Origin: JADLBR01 sp020847615 | Lineage (GTDB): Bacteria > Verrucomicrobiota > Verrucomicrobiia > JADLBR01 | Assembly (NCBI GenBank): GCA_026646655.1 | Contig: JAPKHT010000004.1 | Span: 1 to 64,000 of the forward strand | Reading direction: 5' to 3' | DNA: 64,000 bases | In this document: piece after piece, positions 26,929 to 34,804 of the stretch | Layout of the letters: every line of letters starts with the position of its first letter | How positions within the stretch are numbered: position 1 is the first letter of the stretch | Notes under the pieces: generated by a model | What the model was told of the DNA's origin: nothing | Database searches by the model: none | What the model saw: only the letters and a program-made list of their open reading frames with translations | Translations under genes and position numbers: made by a program

Positions 26929-28665
26929 ATGATCCTTGCGCTCATCGCGGCCGGAAAGTGCGGGGCCGCGGAACCATTGCTGGGGGTGTATGGGGACAAT
27001 TCGATGCGTCACGTGCTCGATTTCGAGAGGTGGCTCGGGCGGCAGGTGGACGTGATCCTCTGCACGATCGATTTCAACAAGTGGGAGAATTATCGCTACG
27101 CCGACTGGCTGAGCCAGACGGTCTACGGTGCGCGCGGCGAGCGCCGGCTGGTGTACGATGTGCCGATCATCATCCAAGGCGCGAGCTATGCGGAGGCGAA
27201 GTCTGGCGCCTACGACGATCACTGGCGGTGCCTGGCGCAGTCGATCCTCGCGAACAACACCGGCACTTATGAGATCGTCATCCGACCCAGCCACGAGATG
27301 AATGGCGATTGGTTTGCCTGGGGCGTGGGTGGATCACGGGCGGCATCGATTCCCGATTTCATCGCATCGTGGCGGCGCTTCCACGGGGTCTTTCGCGGCG
27401 TGCCTGGCGGCGAGCGCTATCGCTTCAGCTTCTCCGCGTCCGAGGGCGCCAGCGACCCGCGCCCGATGTGGCCGGGCGACGATTATGTGGATCTCGTGGG
27501 CTGCGACGTCTACTGGAAACCGAAGATCATGGGCGGCCAAGGCTGGGAGGCCAATGATCCGCGCGAATGCTGGGAAATGCGGGTCTCGCGCACCGGCTAC
27601 AACGGGTGGAACCTCATCGGAATGCTCGATTTCGCCCGAGCCAAGGGAAAGCCCTTCCAGATCGATGAATGGGGCGTCTCTGGCGACAACGCCGCGCCCT
27701 TCGTGGAAGGCATGGCAACGTTCCTGCGGGATCACGGCCTCCGATCGCACACCTACTGGAACTCCAATTCCGCTTACCCCGGACAACTGAGCACCCGCGA
27801 TCTGGAGTGGCCGTCCACGACGGCCGCCTTCAAAACAAATTTCGAAAAGCCAGGTAGGGTGGCATCGCCCGGGCGCGCTCCTGCCACTGCGTGGGGTTCG
27901 AGTGCCCCGGCCGCAGTTTCGGGGTTACCGGTGAGCGTGGCGATCCAGGGCTGCGAGGGACCTTACACCGTGGAGCGCTGGCGGCAGGACTGGCCGGGCT
28001 GCGAGTTTGAAGGCGGTGTGAAGGAAGGCCACTTGCAGGTCACGGAGCGCGATGGCGTGAAATGGCTGCGCGTGAACTATGCTCCCGGGCAGATCGGCCC
28101 GGAGCTGTGCGGGGCGGGCTGGCGCTGGCCCTTCGGCAGCCACAACGGGGCGGAGTTGCGCTACACGGTGCGGTTTGGACAGGATTTTGATTTCGTGAAA
28201 GGCGGCAAGCTGCCCGGCCTCTGCGGAGGCCCGGAGAATGTCAGCGGTGGCCGCGCTGCCGATGGCAGGAACGGCTTCTCCGCGAGGCTCATGTGGCGTC
28301 GTGACGGCCGCGGTGAGGCCTACGTCTATCACATGAACCAGCCGGAAAAGTACGGGGAGAGCTTTCCCTTCCCCGATGATTTCCGCTTCCCGCCGGGCAA
28401 GCCCGTGCATGTGCGCATTGCCGTGGTGATGAATGCCGGTGGGCTGCGCGATGGCATCCTGCGCGTGTGGACCACGCTGCCCGGCCAGGGCGAGCGCCTG
28501 ATGCTCGAGCGCCTGGACATGGAATGGCGCAGCGCGGAGACCTTCAATGTGGACAGCCTGTACTTCGAGACCTTCCACGGCGGCAACGACGCGAGCTGGG
28601 CGCCCACCCGGCCCTGCTATGCGGAGTTCGCCGGCTTTCATCTCCTGAAGACGACCGGCCGCTGA
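26929..28665 (+). CDS. Two-domain secreted protein: GH26-like glycosidase plus PL14-like lyase domain
   Basis: 578 residues from the ATG at 26929; a GTG near 26830 would give a longer N-terminus in which KRR precedes the hydrophobic stretch, so the start is uncertain. Residues ~15-310 look like GH26: IRPSHEMNGDWFAW carries the acid/base Glu (E123) and PFQIDEWGVSG the nucleophile Glu (E247); EPLLGVYGD is a typical GH26 opening. A Pro/Ala/Ser linker precedes residues ~340-578, where FDFVKGGKLPGLCGG, AYVYHMNQPEKYGESF and NVDSLYFETFHGGND resemble polysaccharide-lyase family 14 / alginate lyase-like domains. One polypeptide may therefore combine hydrolase and lyase activities on a mannose- or uronate-containing polymer. 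Substrates are inferred, not shown. Confidence 0.72.
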   Translation: MILALIAAGKCGAAEPLLGVYGDNSMRHVLDFERWLGRQVDVILCTIDFNKWENYRYADWLSQTVYGARGERRLVYDVPIIIQGASYAEAKSGAYDDHWRCLAQSILANNTGTYEIVIRPSHEMNGDWFAWGVGGSRAASIPDFIASWRRFHGVFRGVPGGERYRFSFSASEGASDPRPMWPGDDYVDLVGCDVYWKPKIMGGQGWEANDPRECWEMRVSRTGYNGWNLIGMLDFARAKGKPFQIDEWGVSGDNAAPFVEGMATFLRDHGLRSHTYWNSNSAYPGQLSTRDLEWPSTTAAFKTNFEKPGRVASPGRAPATAWGSSAPAAVSGLPVSVAIQGCEGPYTVERWRQDWPGCEFEGGVKEGHLQVTERDGVKWLRVNYAPGQIGPELCGAGWRWPFGSHNGAELRYTVRFGQDFDFVKGGKLPGLCGGPENVSGGRAADGRNGFSARLMWRRDGRGEAYVYHMNQPEKYGESFPFPDDFRFPPGKPVHVRIAVVMNAGGLRDGILRVWTTLPGQGERLMLERLDMEWRSAETFNVDSLYFETFHGGNDASWAPTRPCYAEFAGFHLLKTTGR

Positions 28666-29206
28666 GCCCGACCGCCCGCTGGCCTTCGGATGACGAAATA
28701 GCGGGAGACGGCTCTCGCCCGTTCTCTAACGCGGCAAGCATTCATGGGGGCTCTTCAGGAAATTTGGTGGGCAATCTGGAACCCAGGAAGGCCGGAAAGA
28801 AGGACTGGAGCGTATCTGTCTGGATGTCTCCGGCCAAGCCCACGCGCCTCCCTTTGGGAGGGGCGCCGGCCCCGGCGTCCGCCATCCGCCCGAACGCTGC
28901 CGCTGCCGTGGCCAGCGCGGCCCGCGAGGCCGCGGGCCCTCCCAGACATCACTTGACTGACCGCCATTCCGTTCCCAGCCCTTCCCGAGTTCGTGAGTTC
29001 CCGATGAAACCCCCGAGCCGCCGTTTGGCCATCGTCCCATCGACAGCCACTATTGCTCCGCAAGAGCCTTCATGGGCGGACAAAGACGGGCTTGCCTTCG
29101 GTGGCCCTTCAGGCGCCCGAGGATCGCTACGAGTGGGTGGGGTCCCGCCGCGTTCTGGGGTTGCCGTCGCAATGGCGTCCCGCCATTGCGGGGGCCAATG
29201 CTCGCA
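28666..29206. other. Intergenic region with hairpins, no recognised gene
   Basis: 541 bp. It contains a perfect stem GGCCCGCG/CGCGGGCC (28919-28938), a CCTCCC-ttt-GGGAGG stem, and CGCAATGGCG-tcc-CGCCATTGCG (29168-29190) just after the GH51-like stop on the minus strand. Open frames here show no family features. Confidence 0.6.
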
Positions 29207-31123
29207 TCAATGTGCCAGCGTGATCCGGGCGAATCCTAGGGGCGGGAGTTCGGTTGACCATGATGCCTCGCCCTTGGATCCAGTCAGCGGGGCGATGCTG
29301 GCCTGCTGTCCGCCGGGTTCGGGCAGCAGCGCAACGGCCTCGACGACCGAAAACCCGGGGGCGCTGACGTGGAGGGCCACGGGATGGCGGGCGGATCGGC
29401 TGGCGGCGAAAACAGTCAACTCGCGGTCGCCCTCCTTCAGGCACGCGAGCGCCGCCACGACCGGAGAGGGGCAGTCGGCGGCGACGATCCGCTGTCCCGC
29501 ACGGGAGGCCATCAGGCGGATGGCGTGATAGGCGGGGCGCGGCCCGTTGGTCCTGGAGTCTAGCATCTCGCGAAATCCGGCCTTGCCGATGGAGGGATAT
29601 CGCATGGGCCAGTAGTTGGCCAAGTCCACGCCGGCCGCGAGGTAGCTCATGGCCATCTCGGCGATGGAAACGCCGTGTTCCGCGGGGGACAACTCCGCAT
29701 TCCTGTTGGTGTTCCATTCGGTGAGCGCGATGGGCATCTCGCGCCCGAGCGCTCGCTTGAGAAAGGCGTCGAGCCCCGCGACGAGTTCGCCGGGGCGGAT
29801 CGGGGCGGCGGGGCCCGCCCCGAATCTGGCGCGCGTGGCATCGTAGCGGTGGATGATGGCGAAATCGAAGTGGCCCCCGGCAATCTCGCAGACCGTGGGC
29901 CACCATGCCGGGCCGGGCGACGACCGCCTGGGGAAGGGCCTATCCTTCTGCTTCAACTGCGCGCGCGTCGCGGATCGCGCTTGCGCGAGGCCCTCGTCGG
30001 TGAGGTTGTCGAGGAAGGCCGTATGGTCGTGCCCGAAGGGACCCAGGGCGCCCACCGAGACGGAGGGATCGACGGCCTTCATGGCCTTCGAGAACTGGAC
30101 CACCGCGCGCGCGTATTCCTCCGCGCGGAGGGGATAACGGGTTCCGGCGAGGTCGGATTCATTGCCTATCTCCCAGTAGCGCACGGCGAACTTCTTTTCG
30201 ACGTTGCTGTACCGGACCCACTCGGCGGCCTCTCGCGCGGCCGCCCCGATGTCCCCGCGGATGAACCCCGTCTCGAGATTGGCGACGCAGATGGCCTCGG
30301 CCCCGATCTCGTCGCGCCATCGGATGAACTCGTCGAAGTCGAGCTCGTCGGGACCATCTTCGAAGGGGAAGTCCTTGATGTCGTCGAGGGCATTCGACCT
30401 CCAGTGGAAATTGTCGGCGACCTCCCCGCCGGGGAATCGCATCAGGCCACAGGGCATGCCCTTGAGGGCCGCCGTGATCTTGCCGTCGCTCCGCGAGGCG
30501 TCGTCCTCAATCCAGAATAGCGCATTGATCCCAAAGAAGCGGGGGTCGATGCGGTGCCCGATCCGATCCGGGTGGACGGTGACGGTGGCGGCGAGCGCGG
30601 CGCGGGCGGCCTCGGACGAGAGGCGCACGAGGGCGGCGTCATCGAAGAGGGTCCTGCCGGAGACGGGACCCTGGTTCTCCCTGCCCGCGCCGAAGAGCTG
30701 GACCTTGACGCGGCCATCGGGGGGAGGCTGGAAGACGGCGCGGAGCTGGTGCCATTCACCATCGGCGGGAGCCTCATCCTGAGCGAGGGTCTGCCACTGC
30801 GCGTCGCAGATGCGCAGCCCGGGCCGAAGACCCCGGCCATCCGCGTTGGCGCGGACGGTGGCCTCGTAGACGCCATCCGGTGACAGGGTGACATCCTGAT
30901 CGAGGTGCGAGCTGTGGGCCCCTGGCGGCGCAACGAAAACGGCGTGGCCGCGCTTTCCTTCGGCCGTCGATCCTTGACCGGCGGCGTAGGCCCCAGCGGG
31001 CCCTTGGCCCCGCCAGCCCTCGAGACCCGATTCAAAATCGCCGTTCTTGAGGAGGCTGGCGGTCTCGGTCGGGTGACAGAGGGTCGGGGCGATTAGCGCC
31101 GCGCACATCGCTAGAGCACGCAT
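29207..31123 (-). CDS. Secreted GH51-like alpha-L-arabinofuranosidase with N-terminal carbohydrate-binding-like domain
   Basis: 638 residues from MRALAMCAALIAPTLC. Residues ~22-168 (LLKNGDFESGLEGWRG, VYEATVRANADGRGLRPG) form a jelly-roll like carbohydrate-binding modules. The catalytic barrel begins at IGHRIDPRFFGIN. YWEIGNESD gives the acid/base Glu (E322) and IALTEWNTN the nucleophile (E469), the standard GH51 pair. The last ~90 residues form the beta domain. Expected activity is release of arabinofuranosyl groups from hemicellulose or arabinan; other GH51-type specificities are possible. An in-frame ATG 63 nt upstream is rejected because it lacks a signal peptide context. Confidence 0.82.
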   Translation of the reverse strand: MRALAMCAALIAPTLCHPTETASLLKNGDFESGLEGWRGQGPAGAYAAGQGSTAEGKRGHAVFVAPPGAHSSHLDQDVTLSPDGVYEATVRANADGRGLRPGLRICDAQWQTLAQDEAPADGEWHQLRAVFQPPPDGRVKVQLFGAGRENQGPVSGRTLFDDAALVRLSSEAARAALAATVTVHPDRIGHRIDPRFFGINALFWIEDDASRSDGKITAALKGMPCGLMRFPGGEVADNFHWRSNALDDIKDFPFEDGPDELDFDEFIRWRDEIGAEAICVANLETGFIRGDIGAAAREAAEWVRYSNVEKKFAVRYWEIGNESDLAGTRYPLRAEEYARAVVQFSKAMKAVDPSVSVGALGPFGHDHTAFLDNLTDEGLAQARSATRAQLKQKDRPFPRRSSPGPAWWPTVCEIAGGHFDFAIIHRYDATRARFGAGPAAPIRPGELVAGLDAFLKRALGREMPIALTEWNTNRNAELSPAEHGVSIAEMAMSYLAAGVDLANYWPMRYPSIGKAGFREMLDSRTNGPRPAYHAIRLMASRAGQRIVAADCPSPVVAALACLKEGDRELTVFAASRSARHPVALHVSAPGFSVVEAVALLPEPGGQQASIAPLTGSKGEASWSTELPPLGFARITLAH

Positions 31124-31207
31124 CCCCGGTTCAATACATCCCACGCGCCGTTTGGCGAGCCGCCAAGATGGCATGGGTGTGGGCAACGGGGTGGCAACGG
31201 GGGCAAC

Positions 31208-31257
31208 GGGGTCAACTCTTGAAAGTTGCTATGTTTCAAATTACAAGAGTTGACCCC
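31208..31257. repeat. Perfect 14-bp inverted repeat near RAYT element
   Basis: GGGGTCAACTCTTG (31208-31221) and CAAGAGTTGACCCC (31244-31257) are perfect complements around a 22-bp AT-rich centre. Right after it, ACCCCTTTCCCGT (31261-31273) pairs with ACGGGAAAGGGGT (31371-31383), reaching the left end of the transposase unit. Confidence 0.85.
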
Positions 31258-31378
31258 TTTACCCCTTTCCCGTCAGTTCGTGCCCCATCGTCGACGCGAC
31301 GGCGTGTATGCCTTTGGCATCCCGGCTGCCATCCAGTGTTGCTCCAGCAAACTTGCGTCGGGAAAGGTGTACGGGAAA

Positions 31379-32451
31379 GGGGTCAGTCATGGTTTTTTGT
31401 CTTTTCCCGGATGCGCTCCGCGATCTTCTTCAACCGCCGATCCGATGCGGCGTGGCCGCCCACTTCGGAAATCCCCGGCAGCAGTAGGAGCGATCTCCCA
31501 TCACCAGCCGCTCCCTGATCCAGTCGAGCCCGGCCACCGTCTCGGCGCGAATGAGCCAACCGATCAGCCCCTTGCGCCAATCAGGCGATCCGAAGTCAGC
31601 CCAAAGGCTTCCAAGCCCGCTTCCACCAACCGCCTCGCCCGCCCCAGCCCGTGATCGCGCACCTCCCCGCCGCGATAGCCGTCGGCCCTCCGCGCACGGC
31701 GCCTTGCGATCCGCCCACCGACGAGTTTGAGCATTCGCTCCCGGAATGCCTCCGCCCCGAAACACCAGCCGCGCCGCAGAGCCGCCCCGAGCCCCAGCGG
31801 CCCGTCCAACCCGGCATCACCGGCCCGGCCCCAGTCCACCCGCCGCTCCAACCGCTCCAGGAACTCCCTCCGGCCGACCGCGGGGTCCGCCAAGCCCGCG
31901 GCGCCAAGCCCGCCCGCCACATCCAGCCACTCGGGTCGCTTGCGCGGTGCCTGCCCGTAGGCGCGCAGGCTCGACCACCCGTAGCTCTCCAGCCCGTCCT
32001 GCCGCCGCACCAGCCCGGCGCGCACCGAATTCAGGTGGATGTAATCCAATGCCGCACAAAAATACGCCCCCACCTTGGCGTCCACCAATACCGCCTTGTA
32101 CCGGCCCCCGAACACGTGTCCCCAGAGCCCGTGCCGCGCGTTGAACCGCCGCGTGTAGGCGTTCCGCATCCACCTCATCGCCGCGACCAGGTTCCCCTCC
32201 GGCGTGGACACCAGCAGGTGGTAGTGATTCGCCATCAGAACGTACCCAAGCACCCGCATGCCCGAACGCCCGCACGCCTCCCCAAGCGTCGCAAGAAATA
32301 GATCCCGGTCCCCGTCGCAAAGGAAGATCTCCTCCCGCCGGTCACCCCGCGCCATCACGTGATAGCACGCACCCTCGTACTCGATCCTCGCCTGCCGCGC
32401 CACACACCCCACCCTGCCCCCCATCCCGGTAAATAAACCATGACCGACCCC
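31379..32451 (-). mobile_element. RAYT transposase unit with inverted flanks
   Basis: GGGGTCAGTCATGGTTTTTT at the left and, on the opposite strand at the right (32432-32451), GGGGTCGGTCATGGTTTATT match at 18 of 20 positions. Each sits within a small hairpin (CGGGAAAG/CTTTTCCCG at the left; CCCG/CGGG at the right). This is the usual layout of a REP-associated tyrosine transposase gene bordered by its REP sequences. Confidence 0.7.
31564..32424 (-). CDS. REP-associated tyrosine transposase (RAYT, Y1/HUH family)
   Basis: 286 residues. The Y1-transposase core is plain: EGACYHVMARGDRRE, VLGYVLMANHYHLLVSTPEG with the HUH-type histidines (HYH), AMRWMRNAYTRRFNARHG containing the candidate catalytic Tyr, and YKAVLVDAKVGAYFCAALDY with YIHLNSVRAGLV. 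The C-terminal ~110 residues are Arg-rich, as usual in this group. RAYTs cut and move REP palindromes and are mostly single-copy domesticated elements. The gene lies between inverted flanks in a debris zone beside an IS91 remnant. The frame is intact, so activity is possible. Confidence 0.9.
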   Translation of the reverse strand: MGGRVGCVARQARIEYEGACYHVMARGDRREEIFLCDGDRDLFLATLGEACGRSGMRVLGYVLMANHYHLLVSTPEGNLVAAMRWMRNAYTRRFNARHGLWGHVFGGRYKAVLVDAKVGAYFCAALDYIHLNSVRAGLVRRQDGLESYGWSSLRAYGQAPRKRPEWLDVAGGLGAAGLADPAVGRREFLERLERRVDWGRAGDAGLDGPLGLGAALRRGWCFGAEAFRERMLKLVGGRIARRRARRADGYRGGEVRDHGLGRARRLVEAGLEAFGLTSDRLIGARG

Positions 32452-32465
32452 ATTTTTCGCGGGAT

Positions 32466-32609
32466 CGCCGGGCGCAGGAAACCGTACCCGGCCTGGTAGA
32501 GCGCCTCGTAGTCGGCCAGGAATTCACCGAAATGCCCGTGCGCGCACTTCCACAGCGGCGAGGCGTGCGGCTGGCGCGGGCGGTGGACCCCGGATGCGAT
32601 CTGGCACAC
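32466..32609 (-). pseudogene. IS91-type transposase N-terminal remnant
   Basis: The minus-strand frame reads HRPRQPHASPLWKCAHGHFG, EFLADYEALYQAGYGFLRPA and then runs into the right flank of the RAYT unit. RPR-P-ASP plus HF-EF...Y...YGF-RP is the pattern of the N-terminus of IS91-family transposases. Only ~48 residues remain; the zinc-binding and catalytic parts are missing. The break coincides with the RAYT flank, suggesting the RAYT unit inserted into, or recombined with, the IS91 copy. Confidence 0.6.
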
Positions 32610-32698
32610 GCCCCCGGATCATGGGCACCGGGGTGTGCCATCTAGCGGCACACCGGCAAAGAAATTGTCGGCGAGGAAAACGGCTTGTCAGGGCGAGC

Positions 32699-33292
32699 CG
32701 GGACGCTCAAACGCCCGAGGCGGTGATCGCCGAATGCGAGCTCTGTCTCACACGATTCAAGACGGACATCATCGATGAATACTTTGCCGATGGCGACTGG
32801 TCCGACGCGTTTTATGAGGCCGCGGTGAAGCTGAAGCAGCAGGGCAAGATCCGTTTCATTGGCATGAGCTGCCACGCGCCCAAAAAGCACCGGCTGCGGG
32901 TCGATGCCGGCCCCGTGGACTAAATTCTGCAGCCATTCAATCACATGAATTTGGCGAAATGGACGGAGCCGGCCGATCGCGCTGGCACGGAAGCCTTGTT
33001 CGAACTCTGCAAGAAGAAAGACGTGGGTGTGATGGCCATCAAACCGATGACCGGCCACTTCATCCCGAACTGGGCGAAGAACACCGATGACCCGAAGGTT
33101 GCGGCCCTGCTCAAGGCTCTCCAGGAGCAAGGGGCGGGGAATCAGCATCAGGCTTTTCTCATGTGGGTGCTGAAGAACCCCACTGGCTAGTGCGCCATCG
33201 TGGGGATGAACGCGCCACAGGAAGTGGTGGAGAATTGCGCTGCGGTGATGAACACGTTCTTGGCATTCCATGAGCGCCTCCTTGAGGAATAG
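32699..33292 (+). pseudogene. Decayed aldo/keto reductase
   Basis: One frame reads TPEAVIAECELCLTRFKTDI, QQGKIRFIGMSCH, then a TAA (32921), then ILQPFNHMNLAKW, LCKKKDVGVMAIKPMTGHF, a TAG (33188), and finally CAIVGMNAPQEVVENCAAVM up to a normal stop at 33290. These are segments of an aldo/keto reductase in correct order. The 5' third with the catalytic Tyr is missing, and a piece after SCHAP appears deleted. Two in-frame stops plus truncation indicate a pseudogene rather than two small genes. Confidence 0.8.
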
Positions 33293-33320
33293 GCCGCACT
33301 CGCGACCGGAGACTACTCTG

Positions 33321-34073
33321 TCAGCATGCAAATGCGCGAAGCAGGCTCTTGACATCGAACGGGCGAAGGCCCGGGTAGGCACCCACCAGTAGCGCGCAGA
33401 CGCCGCTGATGGCCGGCGTGGCAAAGCTCGTCCCCGTGACGCTGGTCCGTCCTCCGCCCGGCGCAGCCGCCATTACCCGGTCGCCGTGGCCCGCGAACTC
33501 GATGATGCGGTCGTCCCGGAAAAGGAGATGAAACTCCGATTGCAGCTTCGAGTTATCAACGCCGATGACGGTAGCCACTTCGGCCGGAAAGCCCTCGTCC
33601 GTCAGGGGCATGTTGCGGCGGGACGCCACCACGACCTGGTTCTGGCGATAGGCGGTTTGGCAGAGCGCCTGAAGGGGCTCGGCAAACCTGGCGCTCGCTG
33701 CCAGGCTCATGTTGATGATACGTGCCTTCGACTCGACTGCGACCCGGAACCCTTCCATGAGCGTCTCGCCCGTGCAGACGTTCTTCTCGTCCAGGACGCG
33801 CACGTCCAGGATGCGCGCGTTCGGTGCAATCCGGGTGATGATGCTGGCCACGGCGGTGCCATGGCCATAGACATCCGCGTTGCGGCGCCCTTTCCCCTCG
33901 ACCACCCGGTGCCCCTTGCGCGTCGGCTCCACACAGACCGCTCGCACGACCCTCCCCTTCAACTGGGGATGCGTGGCGTCCACGCCGCTGTCGACGACGG
34001 CCACGGTGACGGGCTTCAGCTTCCGCAGCCGCAGCTGTTCCGGTCGGGTCTCGAGCGCACTGAGCAATTCCAT
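33321..34073 (-). CDS. Small cytosolic subtilisin-like protease (S8)
   Basis: 250 residues, no signal peptide and no prodomain. The triad is visible: VAVVDSGVDATHP (D28), DVYGHGTAVASII (H71) and TGTSFATPAISGV (S216); N154 in VVVASRRNMPL could be the oxyanion Asn. It is shorter than secreted subtilases and resembles the bare catalytic domain of PatA/LanP-like maturation proteases. It is the last gene of the putative peptide operon, 8 nt after the GAF gene stop. Inference: it removes the leader from the 41939-42163 peptide, or proteolyses a regulator. SD and start (ATG 34073) fit tight operon spacing. Confidence 0.85.
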   Translation of the reverse strand: MELLSALETRPEQLRLRKLKPVTVAVVDSGVDATHPQLKGRVVRAVCVEPTRKGHRVVEGKGRRNADVYGHGTAVASIITRIAPNARILDVRVLDEKNVCTGETLMEGFRVAVESKARIINMSLAASARFAEPLQALCQTAYRQNQVVVASRRNMPLTDEGFPAEVATVIGVDNSKLQSEFHLLFRDDRIIEFAGHGDRVMAAAPGGGRTSVTGTSFATPAISGVCALLVGAYPGLRPFDVKSLLRAFAC

Positions 34074-34081
34074 GGCTGAGC

Positions 34082-34735
34082 CTATTCGGCGGCGAGCGCC
34101 GCGATCTCCGCAAGGAGCCGGGCGATCCGGGCCTTGGCATGCGGCTTATTTCGCGTCAGTTCCAGCACCGAGTTCGCGATTTCAAATTCCGTGCGTTCGT
34201 CGGCTCCGGCCCTCCGTTGGGAACGCCCGCCACGCCGGGGGGCCTGCAGATCCGAGAGCCGCCGCGCCTGGTCCACCACTACGCCCGCCACGGCCGCGAT
34301 GCGACCGTAAAGCACGGCATCCTCGCCCGTGAACTCCTTGTCGGAACGGAAGCTCACCGCCGTCAGCACCCCGACCAGGCGGTCCTCGATCAGCATCGGG
34401 GCCGCCAGGACGGCCTCGGGACCTTTGTTCGGCCGGGCCTGGCGGGTCTTGAAGACCGGCGCGCCGATCTGAACCTCCCGCGTCTGCGCGGCGAGGCCGG
34501 TGATGCCCTTCCCGACCGGGACGGCCTGCCCGAGCAACGCTTTCTCGGAGGACTTGCTACCGGTCGTCATGGCGAAGACGAGCGCCTTCTTCGCTTCGTC
34601 AAAAACCAGAAGTGACCCTTCCTCGGCGCCGACGAATTGCGCCCCCAATTCGATGAGCAGGCGCAGGACTTCCGGTTCCCGGCCACGTGACGATATTCCG
34701 AGGTGAATTTCCAATACCGAGTTTGCTTTGGTCAT
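34082..34735 (-). CDS. GAF-domain protein
   Basis: 217 residues. A single GAF domain covers ~20-160: LIELGAQFVGAEEGSLLVFD, VGKGITGLAAQTREVQIGAP, AVLAAPMLIEDRLVGVLTAV and FTGEDAVLYGRIAAVAGVVV are in the usual order. The C-terminus is charged and helical (RNKPHAKARIARLLAEIAAL). GAF domains bind cyclic nucleotides or other small molecules or mediate dimerisation; no output domain is attached. It lies between the prenyltransferase-like gene and the protease. A class III cyclase-like protein is encoded upstream in the same cluster, so cyclic-nucleotide sensing is an attractive but untested idea. Confidence 0.82.
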   Translation of the reverse strand: MTKANSVLEIHLGISSRGREPEVLRLLIELGAQFVGAEEGSLLVFDEAKKALVFAMTTGSKSSEKALLGQAVPVGKGITGLAAQTREVQIGAPVFKTRQARPNKGPEAVLAAPMLIEDRLVGVLTAVSFRSDKEFTGEDAVLYGRIAAVAGVVVDQARRLSDLQAPRRGGRSQRRAGADERTEFEIANSVLELTRNKPHAKARIARLLAEIAALAAE

Positions 34736-34804
34736 CGCTGCTTTCTTTTTCCGGGCCTGTCCAGCCTCTTATGCCCAATGCGGGTGACGGGAGCCAAGCG
34801 CAAA

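Noticed and set aside
32594..33190. Two separate small aldo/keto reductase genes
   Set aside because: Both parts are in the same frame, in the same order as one reductase, split by stop codons; a single pseudogene explains them better.
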